Positions 34,427 through 43,583 of a stretch of 64,000 bases of DNA are shown in pieces. The DNA lies in the NCBI GenBank assembly GCA_029237825.1, contig JAQZBQ010000018.1, positions 18,944 through 82,943 of the forward strand. The letters are read 5' to 3'. This stretch comes from Bacteroidota bacterium. Its GTDB lineage: Bacteria > Bacteroidota > Bacteroidia > B-17B0 > Aurantibacillaceae. The notes beneath the pieces are model-generated. The model was not told the DNA's origin and searched no databases. It saw nothing but the letters and a program-made list of their open reading frames with translations. Both the position numbers and the translations under genes were made by a program. Each line of letters begins with the position of its first letter. Positions within the stretch are counted from its first letter, which is position 1.

Positions 34427-37400
34427 ATGTTTTATTTTATTAAAAAAATACATAGGATTACTTTTCTAATAACCATCGTATTAAATAATTTAGCAACTAT
34501 TTCTCAAACCTCTTTTAGGCCTTCCGATATTCCTGGCTTGAAATTGTGGCTTCGATCAGATACAGGGATTGCTTTGAGCGGAAATCTGGTGAATTATTGG
34601 AATGATATAAGCGGCAATAATAACAATGCATTTCAAACCATCAACTCTATAATGCCAACTTGGATTGTTTCCGATACATTGCTTAACAATTATCCGGCTG
34701 TTAAATTTGATGGTGCTGGTTCAATGATGCAAACAATGTTTGGCCAGCCCGATGCGTATACCATATTTATAATATATTCGCACAGATCTGGAGTTAACGG
34801 ATCATTTTACAGCACTAATCAGTCAGGTTATCCACTCCAAAGAAATTCTACAATATGGCCAAATTCAAATGTTGCGCCTTACAACATAGGAGGGGGAGAT
34901 TTGTTAAATATAAGAAATCTTTATGTTGATGTGCACGATTTCCTGAATGATAGCTATGCGACATATTTAAATGGAATAAACCGGGGTGGCTTTAACGTTC
35001 CCATTTCAAAGAGTGGAGGAGTCTTTAATATAGGCTCGGGTGGCGGGGAACCACTTGATGCAAATATTGCTGAATTTTTAATTTACGATCAACCTCTATT
35101 GGATTCTTCAAGAATTAAAGTGGAAAACTATTTAATGGGTCGATATGCGCCTCCAGTGAGTTTAGGAGCAGATAAAATAGTTTGCAGTCTCCCAATTACA
35201 TTGAAGGCAAAAAAAAATCACTTCACTAATTATCTATGGCAGAATGGGTCAACCGCTGATTCAATAGTGGTAACTACCCAAGGGGATTATTATGTAAAAA
35301 CTCAGGATATATTTGGGAAGGTCAGTTTTGATACTATAAATGTAACTTTAGATAACTCAACTTGGGTTGTCAGTTTACCAAATGATACAACGATTTGTTT
35401 AGGAAAATCTATTAAAATAACTGCTGGTCCTGATCATTTAAGTTATTATTGGTCACATGGTTCAACTTCAAATTTAATAACCGCTAATCTATCCGGTTTA
35501 TACAAAGTCTTGGTGACAGATTGTTTTGGGAATTTATCAAGTGACTCCATACAGATAAATATACAACCTTTACCATCATTTAACTTTGGAGGCAATGACA
35601 CAATTATTTGTCACAACTCCAATTTTGTCCTAGATCCTGATTTTTTAAATTCAATTCCTTTCAACTTCTACTGGAATGATAATACCCATGATTCTATCCA
35701 TCCCATATCCCAAAACGGGCTATATATTTTAAATGTGGTGGACAATATTGGCTGTTCGTTTTCGGATACAATAAATATACAAATAGACACATTATTGAAA
35801 ACAGCATCCCTCGGCCCCGACGTTTCCCTTTGTGCCGGCAACTCCATTTCTTTAATCAATGGTGCTTCATCCGCGTCCAGTTACACCTGGAACACCGGTT
35901 CGAATAACGATTCGCTTCTCATTACCAACGCCGGGCAATATTCGGTTATTGTCACCAATACCAATAACTGCATTGCCAAAGACACGATCAATGTATCTAT
36001 TCAGGGACAGGCTCCTGTTGCGAATTTTAGCAGCAGCGTTGGCTGCCAAAACAAAGCCTTAAGTTTCACCAATTTGTCCTCTCCTCCATCCGGTAATATA
36101 ATAAACTCAAGCTACTGGGATTTTGGGGATATAGCATCCCCAACAAACACCTCAACAGCTTCGAATCCATTCCATACCTATTCGGACACCGGAACCTATA
36201 CGGTTCGCCTGAATGTTATGACAGACGCCGGTTGCCAGCAAGCCATTACCAAAACCATCCATATCGCGCCTAACCCAACTGTTAATTTTTCAATTGGCAA
36301 TTCCTGCCAAAATGATAGTACAGCCTTTTCAAACCAGAGCACCAGTCTTAACGGTTATCCAAATACTTCCATTAACTGGAACTTTGGCGATCCTGCAAGT
36401 GGGTCATCCAATATTTCCACAAAGGTAAACCCAAAGCACCTTTTTAGTTCGGCCTCAAATTATACAATAACCCTAAGTGTTAGTAATGCTGCATCCTGTA
36501 CTGCTTCATTAACCAACATCATTTCCGTAAAGCCCCAGGTGAAAGCAGATTTTAATTACTCGACGCCATGCACTAATACCACCACTGTTTTTCAGGATAA
36601 TTCCATTGCATCATCGTCGGCAGCAAATACACGATCCTGGAATTTTGGTGGACCTTTAGCATCAGGATTAACTGTTTCCAGGACTTATACAGCAACCGGC
36701 CCTTATAATGTTTCCCTGACAGTCAACGTCAACGGATGTATATCCACTAAAACGAAAATCGTCACCATTTTCTCACCTCCGATTTCCAACTTTACAGTGC
36801 CTACCATCTGTGCTAAAGATACCGTTACGCTGGTTAACTCATCCTTAGCACAAAGCGGAATACTTTCATCTTTCAACTGGAAACTTAATGGCAATACCTT
36901 CTCGTCTGTTTCCAATCCCACATTGGCACTCATGGCACCGGGAAATTACCCGGTTAAGTTAACCGTCACAAACTCCTACGGATGCACGGATTCAATTTCC
37001 AAATCACTTTTAGTCAATTCTTTACCAAACGCTGCCTTTACTACAAACCCTCCAGATTATTACTATCTGAATGAACCGGTTCAGTTTATTCCGGTTGTTA
37101 CCAACGCTGCTTCCTACAATTGGAGTTTAGGAAATGGCTCTACTTCAACGCTTCAAAGTCCCTCCATTTCATTTAATTCAGAAAATTCCTTTACGGTTTC
37201 CCTCACACTTTCGGATGCTCAGGGATGTCAAAATTCCTTAACAAAAACCATTTTTATTTCAAAACGCTTTCTTGACCTTGCACTGTTAAACATATCCTCT
37301 ATCAAAGACGATGATGGTTTTATAACTGTTGTGGCCGACATTGCCAATTACGGAACCGTTAAGGCTTCGCAAATGGAATTACAATACCAGATCAGTGATG

Positions 37401-37852
37401 GCGGAACAAATAAAGAAAACTGGAGCGGTGTTCTTAACCCGAATGCTTTTTTTACTTACACCTTTAATTCCAAAAGCGTTTCCGATCAAACTAATGCCAA
37501 TCCGATCACCTGCGTGACAATAAAAAAGGTAAATGGCGGGATGGATGAAAGATTAGATAATAATGAGTTGTGCAGTGCCTTAATTTATGATGAGATTTCG
37601 GTGTTAAACCCATTTCCGAATCCTACATATGAGAATCTGAACATTCCTGTAATTCTGAATAAGGATGCGGAAATCAGTTTAACGATTTATAATTCAACCG
37701 GCCAATTAATACAGGAAAAAACGGGTCAAAAAGGCACAGCCGGATTGACTTTTATCTCAATTCCAACAATCACTTACAGTTGGGGAACTTACCTCATTAA
37801 AATAACCATCGACGACAAGGTATTTATTAAAAAGTTCGTCAAGGCCAATTAA
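34427..37852 (+). CDS. T9SS-secreted Ig/PKD-repeat surface protein
   Basis: 1141 residues. The order is a signal peptide (ITFLITIVLNNLATISQ), a LamG/concanavalin-like domain (about 35-240, starting PGLKLWLRSDTG), and four Ig-like repeats of about 70 residues with the frame LG-D--C-G (about 242-525). Five PKD-type repeats follow (about 526-945, with YWDFGD, NWNFGD and SWNFGG), then a CARDB-like domain and a T9SS type A sorting domain (PFPNPTYENLNIPV to the terminal KKFVKAN). T9SS exports such proteins and often attaches them to surface lipopolysaccharide. Codon style changes near residue 460, suggesting a mosaic gene. Its stop abuts the convergent wecE stop. Confidence 0.85.
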   Translation: MFYFIKKIHRITFLITIVLNNLATISQTSFRPSDIPGLKLWLRSDTGIALSGNLVNYWNDISGNNNNAFQTINSIMPTWIVSDTLLNNYPAVKFDGAGSMMQTMFGQPDAYTIFIIYSHRSGVNGSFYSTNQSGYPLQRNSTIWPNSNVAPYNIGGGDLLNIRNLYVDVHDFLNDSYATYLNGINRGGFNVPISKSGGVFNIGSGGGEPLDANIAEFLIYDQPLLDSSRIKVENYLMGRYAPPVSLGADKIVCSLPITLKAKKNHFTNYLWQNGSTADSIVVTTQGDYYVKTQDIFGKVSFDTINVTLDNSTWVVSLPNDTTICLGKSIKITAGPDHLSYYWSHGSTSNLITANLSGLYKVLVTDCFGNLSSDSIQINIQPLPSFNFGGNDTIICHNSNFVLDPDFLNSIPFNFYWNDNTHDSIHPISQNGLYILNVVDNIGCSFSDTINIQIDTLLKTASLGPDVSLCAGNSISLINGASSASSYTWNTGSNNDSLLITNAGQYSVIVTNTNNCIAKDTINVSIQGQAPVANFSSSVGCQNKALSFTNLSSPPSGNIINSSYWDFGDIASPTNTSTASNPFHTYSDTGTYTVRLNVMTDAGCQQAITKTIHIAPNPTVNFSIGNSCQNDSTAFSNQSTSLNGYPNTSINWNFGDPASGSSNISTKVNPKHLFSSASNYTITLSVSNAASCTASLTNIISVKPQVKADFNYSTPCTNTTTVFQDNSIASSSAANTRSWNFGGPLASGLTVSRTYTATGPYNVSLTVNVNGCISTKTKIVTIFSPPISNFTVPTICAKDTVTLVNSSLAQSGILSSFNWKLNGNTFSSVSNPTLALMAPGNYPVKLTVTNSYGCTDSISKSLLVNSLPNAAFTTNPPDYYYLNEPVQFIPVVTNAASYNWSLGNGSTSTLQSPSISFNSENSFTVSLTLSDAQGCQNSLTKTIFISKRFLDLALLNISSIKDDDGFITVVADIANYGTVKASQMELQYQISDGGTNKENWSGVLNPNAFFTYTFNSKSVSDQTNANPITCVTIKKVNGGMDERLDNNELCSALIYDEISVLNPFPNPTYENLNIPVILNKDAEISLTIYNSTGQLIQEKTGQKGTAGLTFISIPTITYSWGTYLIKITIDDKVFIKKFVKAN

Positions 37853-38983
37853 TCATTTCGATTTATAGAATTCAAGAACAGCCTCAATGACACATGCCTG
37901 TTCTGAAGATTTTAATTCATAAAATAAAGGCAGTCTTACCAGGCGTTCTGAATATTTTTCGGCATTAGGGAAAGCAAGGCCATTCTGGTCATTGAAATAC
38001 GGGCTCTGGTGAAGGCATAAATAATGAAACACCGCTAGTACTCCCCGACTTTTCAAATAAGTAATGAGCGCATTTCTTTCTTCCCGAGAAACACATACCA
38101 AATAAAAAATATGGGCGTTGTTCGTTGAATCATTTGGTATTACCGGTAACTTCACCATCTGTAGTTTCTCCAACTTCAAAAATGCTTCATAGTACCTGTT
38201 CCAAATTATCAAACGTTTAGCTTGAATTTTCTGGAGCTTTTCCAGTTGTGCGAAAAGATAAGCAGCAGTGATGTCGGAAGGCAAATAAGAGGAACCTATG
38301 TCTACCCACTGGTACTGGCTTATTTCACCCCTGAAAAAACGGGAACGATTTGTGCCTTTCTCACGAATTACCTCCGAACGTTCGATAAATTGTTCGTCAT
38401 TAATGACCAGCATTCCCCCTTCTCCTGCATTAATGTTTTTAGTTTCATGGAAAGAAAAAGCGGCCAAATGTCCGAAGCTTCCTAATGGCTTGTCTTTATA
38501 AAATCCATTAATAGCCTGAGCTGCATCTTCGATAACAAATAATTTAAATTTATTAGCCAACGCCATCACGGCCGCCATATCGCAAGCCATGCCTGCATAA
38601 TGAACTACTACAATTGCCTTGGTATTTGGTGTAATCAGGGATTCAATTTTAGAGGCATCGATATTTGGATGAACTTGATTGCTGTCACAAAAAACTATTT
38701 TCGCTCCTCTCAATACAAACGCGTTCGCAGTAGACACAAATGTGTAGGAAGGCATAATCACTTCGTCGCCCTCCCTGGCCTCAATTAAGATAGCGGCCAT
38801 CTCTAAAGCAGCCGTACAGGAAGGTGTTAGGAGTACTTTCTTAAAACCATAATGCTTCTCAAAATAAGTATGGCATTTCTTAGTGAATACACCATCTCCG
38901 GATATTTTCCCCGACTTTACAGCCCGTGAAATATACGTTAATTCATTCCCTGCAAAAAAGGGTTTATTAAATGGCACCTTCAT
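37853..38983 (-). CDS. wecE: dTDP-4-amino-4,6-dideoxygalactose transaminase (WecE/RffA type)
   Basis: A DegT/DnrJ/EryC1-family PLP enzyme of about 376 residues. It begins MKVPFNKPFFAGNELTYISR and has SGDGVFTKKCHTYFEK and LLTPSCTAALEMAAILI. The PLP lysine is in FSFHETKNINAGEGGML (near 180), and VIEDAAQAING carries the cofactor Asp. The FHETKNI form is diagnostic of WecE/RffA, which makes dTDP-Fuc4N for enterobacterial common antigen-like glycans. A 40-codon upstream extension in the same frame would run into rdgB and lacks family sequence, so the ATG at 38983 is used. The acetyltransferase partner RffC is not present. Confidence 0.87.
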   Translation of the reverse strand: MKVPFNKPFFAGNELTYISRAVKSGKISGDGVFTKKCHTYFEKHYGFKKVLLTPSCTAALEMAAILIEAREGDEVIMPSYTFVSTANAFVLRGAKIVFCDSNQVHPNIDASKIESLITPNTKAIVVVHYAGMACDMAAVMALANKFKLFVIEDAAQAINGFYKDKPLGSFGHLAAFSFHETKNINAGEGGMLVINDEQFIERSEVIREKGTNRSRFFRGEISQYQWVDIGSSYLPSDITAAYLFAQLEKLQKIQAKRLIIWNRYYEAFLKLEKLQMVKLPVIPNDSTNNAHIFYLVCVSREERNALITYLKSRGVLAVFHYLCLHQSPYFNDQNGLAFPNAEKYSERLVRLPLFYELKSSEQACVIEAVLEFYKSK

Positions 38984-39052
38984 AAAGAAATATCGTAATT
39001 TTAAAATTACTAATTTATCCTTCAACATTACCCTTTCATACACGCTTTTCAG

Positions 39053-39637
39053 ATGACATTTATTTTCGCTACTCACAACCAACATAAACTGAAAGAAGTG
39101 CAAAGTCTCCTTCCGGAAAAAATAAACGTCCTGAGTTTGGATGACATTCAGTTTAATCAGGAAATCGAGGAAACAGAACCGACAATAGAAGGAAATGCCT
39201 TGATAAAAGCAAAGGCAGTTTCGTTAACAAGCGGGTATCCGTGTTTTTCCGATGACAGCGGACTGTTGGTTGAAGCTTTAAACAGAGAACCGGGAGTGCA
39301 TTCGGCCAGATACGCTGGTCCGCAAAAAAATGATGAAGACAATATTCAAAAATTATTAACCAATTTAAAAGACACCACTAACCGTATCGCCTACTTTAAA
39401 ACCGTAATGGCCCTCGTGTTTAATGAAAAAACGTATCTTTTTGAAGGAATTGTAAATGGTTCAATTACTGAAAAAAAGCGCGGTTCAAATGGATTTGGTT
39501 ATGACCCCGTTTTTTTACCAGACGGCTTTAATCAAACCTTCGCTGAAATGGATGCCGCCACTAAAAATACTATTTCGCATCGTGGCATTGCACTAAAAAA
39601 ACTCATTAATTTTTTAACGACATCAAATTATCTCTGA
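39053..39637 (+). CDS. rdgB: XTP/dITP diphosphatase (RdgB/HAM1)
   Basis: A nucleotide-pool cleaning enzyme that hydrolyses dITP, XTP and related triphosphates. Its 194 residues include the N-terminal FATHNQHKLKEVQSLL, SDDSGLLVEALNREPGVHSA with the following RYAG, GSNGFGYDPVFLPDG and SHRGIALKKL, all standard family marks. It lies divergent from wecE, and only 17 bases separate its stop from that of the convergent amidotransferase gene. It is a housekeeping gene between glycan genes. Confidence 0.95.
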   Translation: MTFIFATHNQHKLKEVQSLLPEKINVLSLDDIQFNQEIEETEPTIEGNALIKAKAVSLTSGYPCFSDDSGLLVEALNREPGVHSARYAGPQKNDEDNIQKLLTNLKDTTNRIAYFKTVMALVFNEKTYLFEGIVNGSITEKKRGSNGFGYDPVFLPDGFNQTFAEMDAATKNTISHRGIALKKLINFLTTSNYL

Positions 39638-39654
39638 GGATGACATATTCGCTT

Positions 39655-41568
39655 TCAGAAATCGTTTGCCATATTTTTTTCATACCACATCTGAAACATA
39701 AGCACGTACCATAATTTCTGTGCTAATTCTGTTTTACCCGAATAAAAATCCCGTTTCAACTTTTTGATGAATTCCGCCTTAAACAAACCCTGGCGTTTAA
39801 TTCTGTCATCATTCAGGTAATATTGCACTTTGTCTTTTAAACTCGTCGCAAGCCATTTGCCAACCGGAATGGCGAAGCCCTGTTTAGGCCGATCCATCAA
39901 TTCTTTGGGAAGGTATTGATGGGTAATTTCCTTTAATATGTGCTTTTTATTGCCTTTAAAATATTTAAAGCTGTCTGGCAATTGCCCTGCCCATTCAATA
40001 ATCCGATGATCCAAAAATGGTTCTCTGGCTTCGAGACTGCACGACATAGAAGCACGGTCGACTTTTTGTAAAATATCATCGAGAAGATACGTTTGATAAT
40101 CGATTGCCATCATGTAGGCTAAGGGCGAATAAAAGTCAGTTTTTAATTCTTCACTCAAATAATCCGTTATGAAAGGTTTAACCGGAAAAGCCAACACCTC
40201 ATTGAGCTGCTCCTCACTGTATTGCCTGCTGAGGTTAAACATCATGTTTTTCGGGGAAGGATCATGCAACAAACCCTTCAACTTTTCGTAACGGTTCGAG
40301 AAATTGTATTTGTTCTTCAGAATAGGAATTTTTTCAGCAGGAACAATATTCATGGCTTGAACTGCGATCGTTCTTAAAAAATAAGGAATCTGGTTAAGCT
40401 TTTTGCCATGGCGCATGAGGTAATCGTACCGGTTATAACCGGCAAATATTTCATCGCCCGCATCGGCACTTAGTGCCACAGTAACTTGCTTTCTGGCCAT
40501 TCTACAAACCAGGGTTGTTGGAATGGCACTACTGTCGGCAAAAGGTTCGTCGTAATAATGAGGTAAATCATCAATTATTTCCAGAGCTTCTTTTTCGGAA
40601 CAGGTAAATTCATAATGATCGGTTCCAAGATACCGGGAAACATCTTTGGCATATCCAGCTTCGTTTAACCCAATATCAGGAACACCAATTGTAAATGTCT
40701 TTAGTTTTTCAGATCGGCTTTTCTGAAGCATGGCAGTAAGCAGTGAACTGTCGTAACCTCCACTGAGAAATACACCCACGGGTACATCAGCCACCAATCG
40801 GTAATTGAATGCAGATGACAGAATTTTCTCAGTTTGTATTTTAGCCTCATGAAACGACAGATCCAGTTTCGGTCTATTATAGGCATCGTACACATTCCAA
40901 TACTGAGTGTGATTGAAAGCCTTAGTTTTTAAATCAATGGTAAGCGCATGACCAGGCTTTAGCTTAAAACAATTTTTATAAATGCAATGAGGTGTTGGCA
41001 CATTCCCAAATTGCATGAACGCTGCGACTGCATTGGGATTAATTTCCTTTTTAAAACACGGATGATCCTGAAAGGATTTTAGTTCCGACGCAAATAAAAA
41101 AAGATTTGCATCCCAGTAGTAGAAAAAAGGTTTTACGCCTGCTCTATCCCTCACACATGTTACCTTCTCTGTAAACGAATCATAGATGACAAAAGCAAAC
41201 ATGCCAATAAACCGATCAACACACCGGATTCCCCACTCAGAAAATGCATGCAAAATAACTTCGGTATCAGAATGGCCAATGAACCGATGGTTCAACAATT
41301 CAAGCTCTTTTTTAATCTCCTGAAAATTATAAACCTCGCCATTAAATGTAATCCATAAGTTGTTAAACTTCATGGGTTGCTTGCCGGTTTCTGATAAATC
41401 AATAATGGATAATCTTCTATGTCCTAAACCAATTGAATACTCCGGAAACTCAAAATACTCATAACCACTTCCATCCGGGCCACGATGAATTAAGGCATCC
41501 GTCATTCTTTTCAAAACGTCTTTTGAAGTGGTCTTGTTAAAATCTATAAATCCGGAAATTCCGCACAT
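39655..41568 (-). CDS. asnB: Asparagine synthase-type amidotransferase
   Basis: 637 residues. The N-terminal class II glutaminase domain begins MCGISGFIDF, with C2 as the nucleophile, and has HRGPDGSGYEYF and FNGEVYNFQEIKKEL. The C-terminal synthetase domain has the pyrophosphate loop VFLSGGYDSSLLTAM (near 264), SADAGDEIFAGYNRY and MDRPKQGFAIPVGKWL. It would make asparagine from aspartate and glutamine. Paralogues in polysaccharide loci instead amidate uronic acids of the glycan. Because it lies among glycan genes, the second role is a fair alternative. Confidence 0.88.
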   Translation of the reverse strand: MCGISGFIDFNKTTSKDVLKRMTDALIHRGPDGSGYEYFEFPEYSIGLGHRRLSIIDLSETGKQPMKFNNLWITFNGEVYNFQEIKKELELLNHRFIGHSDTEVILHAFSEWGIRCVDRFIGMFAFVIYDSFTEKVTCVRDRAGVKPFFYYWDANLFLFASELKSFQDHPCFKKEINPNAVAAFMQFGNVPTPHCIYKNCFKLKPGHALTIDLKTKAFNHTQYWNVYDAYNRPKLDLSFHEAKIQTEKILSSAFNYRLVADVPVGVFLSGGYDSSLLTAMLQKSRSEKLKTFTIGVPDIGLNEAGYAKDVSRYLGTDHYEFTCSEKEALEIIDDLPHYYDEPFADSSAIPTTLVCRMARKQVTVALSADAGDEIFAGYNRYDYLMRHGKKLNQIPYFLRTIAVQAMNIVPAEKIPILKNKYNFSNRYEKLKGLLHDPSPKNMMFNLSRQYSEEQLNEVLAFPVKPFITDYLSEELKTDFYSPLAYMMAIDYQTYLLDDILQKVDRASMSCSLEAREPFLDHRIIEWAGQLPDSFKYFKGNKKHILKEITHQYLPKELMDRPKQGFAIPVGKWLATSLKDKVQYYLNDDRIKRQGLFKAEFIKKLKRDFYSGKTELAQKLWYVLMFQMWYEKNMANDF

Positions 41569-41583
41569 GCTGCACTTCGAATG

Positions 41584-42735
41584 TTAGGTATCACTTTTTC
41601 CCTGTTTGGATGCTTTTTTTGAACCACCATACATTTCGTATTTCAGCAATTTACACTCCAACGAGGCATTAAATAAGGTAATTTTTTTGCTTGGGTGCAA
41701 GCCAATAGATTTGATTGCCTCCATATTGGATGATATGATCCAGGCTGTCCAACCACCGAAATCTTTTTTCAGTTTATCACCGATCTGTTTATAAAACGCA
41801 TTGGTATCTTCCATTTTTATACGTTCATCATAAGGAGGGTTTAATAAAATCGTTCCGTGTGGTTTAGTAGGCATGAGATCAAAAAATGATTTGTGCTCAT
41901 ACTGAATTACATCATCCACCTTGGCTACTGCTCCATTTCGCTTTGCCATTTCCAATGGAATGCTATCAATATCACAGGAAATAATGGTAGGCATGTCGTC
42001 TTTAATGCGGTTAATGGAACTTTCATAAATTTTGTCCCACAAATCTTTATCAAAGTCGTGCCATTTCATGAATCCAAACTCTTCCCTGAAAACTCCGGGA
42101 GGGATATTATTAGCATACAACGCCGCTTCAATTCCTAATGTCCCGCTTCCACACATGCCATCAATTAATGGTAAGTGAGGCTGCCAATTGGATAATAAAA
42201 TCATCCCTGCGGCTAATACTTCTTTCATCGGAGCAGTATCAATATCCACCCGATAACCGCGCTTAAAAAGAGAATCGCCGCTACTATCAAGACTTACGTT
42301 CACCTGATTTCTAAAAATATGCACATAAATCCGCAATGTCGGCCTGTCAAGGTCAACATTCGGACGGACATCAAATTTATCTACAAAACGATCACAGATT
42401 GCATCTTTGGTTTTCTGAGAAACATACAGGGAATGATTGAATTCCTCAGAATTCACGGTTGCATTTATAGCCAATGTATCATCTGCGCTCAACAATTCTT
42501 CCCATTCGTATTCTTTCATCTTGTCGTAAAGCTCATGTTCGTTGTTAGCAGTAAAAGAATAAATAGGAACTAACACTTTTAAGGCCGTACGTAAACACAA
42601 ATTGGCTTTGTACATGAACCCTTTATCGCCCGTAAATGATACGCCACGTTTAAAGGGGACAATATCCCTTGCTCCAAGTTTCATCAATTCACCTGCCAAC
42701 ACGTCTTCCAATCCATGGAAGGTTGTAGCCTTCAT
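41584..42735 (-). CDS. THUMP-domain class I RNA methyltransferase (RlmL-N/YpsC type)
   Basis: About 383 residues. The N-terminal THUMP and ferredoxin-like RNA-binding part begins MKATTFHGLEDVLAGELMKL. A Rossmann methyltransferase domain follows with LPLIDGMCGSGTLGIEAALY and the target-base motif ILLNPPYDERIKM (near 295). This matches the 23S rRNA m2G methyltransferase group (N-terminal half of RlmL). The product ends with a Lys-rich tail. The ATG at 42735 is chosen; a TTG twelve codons upstream is an alternative. It lies 15 bases upstream of the amidotransferase in the same direction. Confidence 0.87.
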   Translation of the reverse strand: MKATTFHGLEDVLAGELMKLGARDIVPFKRGVSFTGDKGFMYKANLCLRTALKVLVPIYSFTANNEHELYDKMKEYEWEELLSADDTLAINATVNSEEFNHSLYVSQKTKDAICDRFVDKFDVRPNVDLDRPTLRIYVHIFRNQVNVSLDSSGDSLFKRGYRVDIDTAPMKEVLAAGMILLSNWQPHLPLIDGMCGSGTLGIEAALYANNIPPGVFREEFGFMKWHDFDKDLWDKIYESSINRIKDDMPTIISCDIDSIPLEMAKRNGAVAKVDDVIQYEHKSFFDLMPTKPHGTILLNPPYDERIKMEDTNAFYKQIGDKLKKDFGGWTAWIISSNMEAIKSIGLHPSKKITLFNASLECKLLKYEMYGGSKKASKQGKSDT

Positions 42736-42824
42736 TTCAAAATCGTGCTCAGTGTTCTTTTTATCTTTCAAAATACTTTTTTTATGAGGTCTTAATTACC
42801 ACTTACAAGGATGTAAGAGGCGTT

Positions 42825-43583
42825 CTACTTTTTAACGACATTAAATACTTCTTTCATAAAACCGGATGCAAAAACAAAATCAACCAATTCAGGGTTTGTT
42901 GTTTTTAAAATCTCTTTACTATTACCTGTCCACCAATGCTTTCCCTTGTAGATGTAAAGTATCTTTTCACCGATTTCAACCACCGAATTCATGTCGTGTG
43001 TTATGACTATGGTTGTTATATTAAATTCCTTTGTTAAACTCTGGATGAGGTTATCAATTACAATAGATGTTTTGGGATCCAATCCGGAGTTGGGTTCATC
43101 GCAAAACAAATATTGCGGACTGTTAGCAATGGCTCTTGCTAGTGCCGCACGTTTCTTCATACCGCCGGATAATTCACCGGGATACAAGTTGTTTTTATTT
43201 GTCAGCTGCACTTTTTCAAGACAGAAATTTACCCTTTCCAGTTTTTCCTCTTTACTCATTGTAGTAAACATGTCTAAAGGAAAGCGCACATTTTCTTCCA
43301 GGGTTTGTGAATCGAACAGCGCGCCACCCTGAAACAGCATGCCGATTTTCTTGCGCACTTCCTGCTTTTCTTTTACGCCCAATGTAGGAAAGTTGAGTCC
43401 ATCGTACAGCACTTCACCACTATCGACGCTGTGTAGTCCTACCATTAACTTCATAATGGTAGTTTTTCCGCTACCGCTTTCCCCGATGATAAGATTTGTT
43501 TTACCCTGTTCAAAAACATAGGAAACATCGTCAATTACCTTAGTTGCCCCAAAACTTTTTGATATATTTTTAATCTCAATCAT
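42825..43583 (-). CDS. mlaF: ABC transporter ATP-binding protein of the Mla lipid-transport system
   Basis: 252 residues with Walker A GESGSGKTTIMKLM (about 33-46), signature ELSGGMKKRAALARA, Walker B YLFCDEPNSGLDPKT and a switch His in IVITHDMNSV. The LSGGM-KR form and the co-encoded permease identify MlaF, the ATPase that drives phospholipid traffic between inner and outer membranes. Its start codon overlaps the mlaE stop (ATGA), indicating coupling. The substrate-binding MCE protein, probably its partner, is encoded at 49295-50278. Confidence 0.9.
   Translation of the reverse strand: MIEIKNISKSFGATKVIDDVSYVFEQGKTNLIIGESGSGKTTIMKLMVGLHSVDSGEVLYDGLNFPTLGVKEKQEVRKKIGMLFQGGALFDSQTLEENVRFPLDMFTTMSKEEKLERVNFCLEKVQLTNKNNLYPGELSGGMKKRAALARAIANSPQYLFCDEPNSGLDPKTSIVIDNLIQSLTKEFNITTIVITHDMNSVVEIGEKILYIYKGKHWWTGNSKEILKTTNPELVDFVFASGFMKEVFNVVKK

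Larger units (their letters stand above)
23407..35805. other. A+T-rich glycan cassette, candidate exchanged island
   Basis: From the end of the gene at 22070 to a point inside the T9SS cargo gene, the DNA is markedly richer in A and T than its flanks. By hand count, 24241-24300 has 14 G+C of 60, while 36001-36060 has 31 of 60. Codons in this stretch favour A/T endings, and three of its genes start with GTG. It holds eleven minus-strand glycan genes and the first third of a plus-strand gene. No transposase, integrase or flanking direct repeat was seen, so homologous exchange of a glycan locus fits better than a mobile element. The edges are approximate. Confidence 0.45.

Noticed and set aside
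38984..39103. N-terminal extension of the WecE frame
   Set aside because: It overlaps the rdgB start on the opposite strand and lacks family sequence; the ATG at 38983 gives the standard WecE N-terminus.
39655..41568. asnB as a certain asparagine biosynthesis gene
   Set aside because: The location among glycan genes makes an amidotransferase acting on a uronic acid equally possible, so the role is left open.
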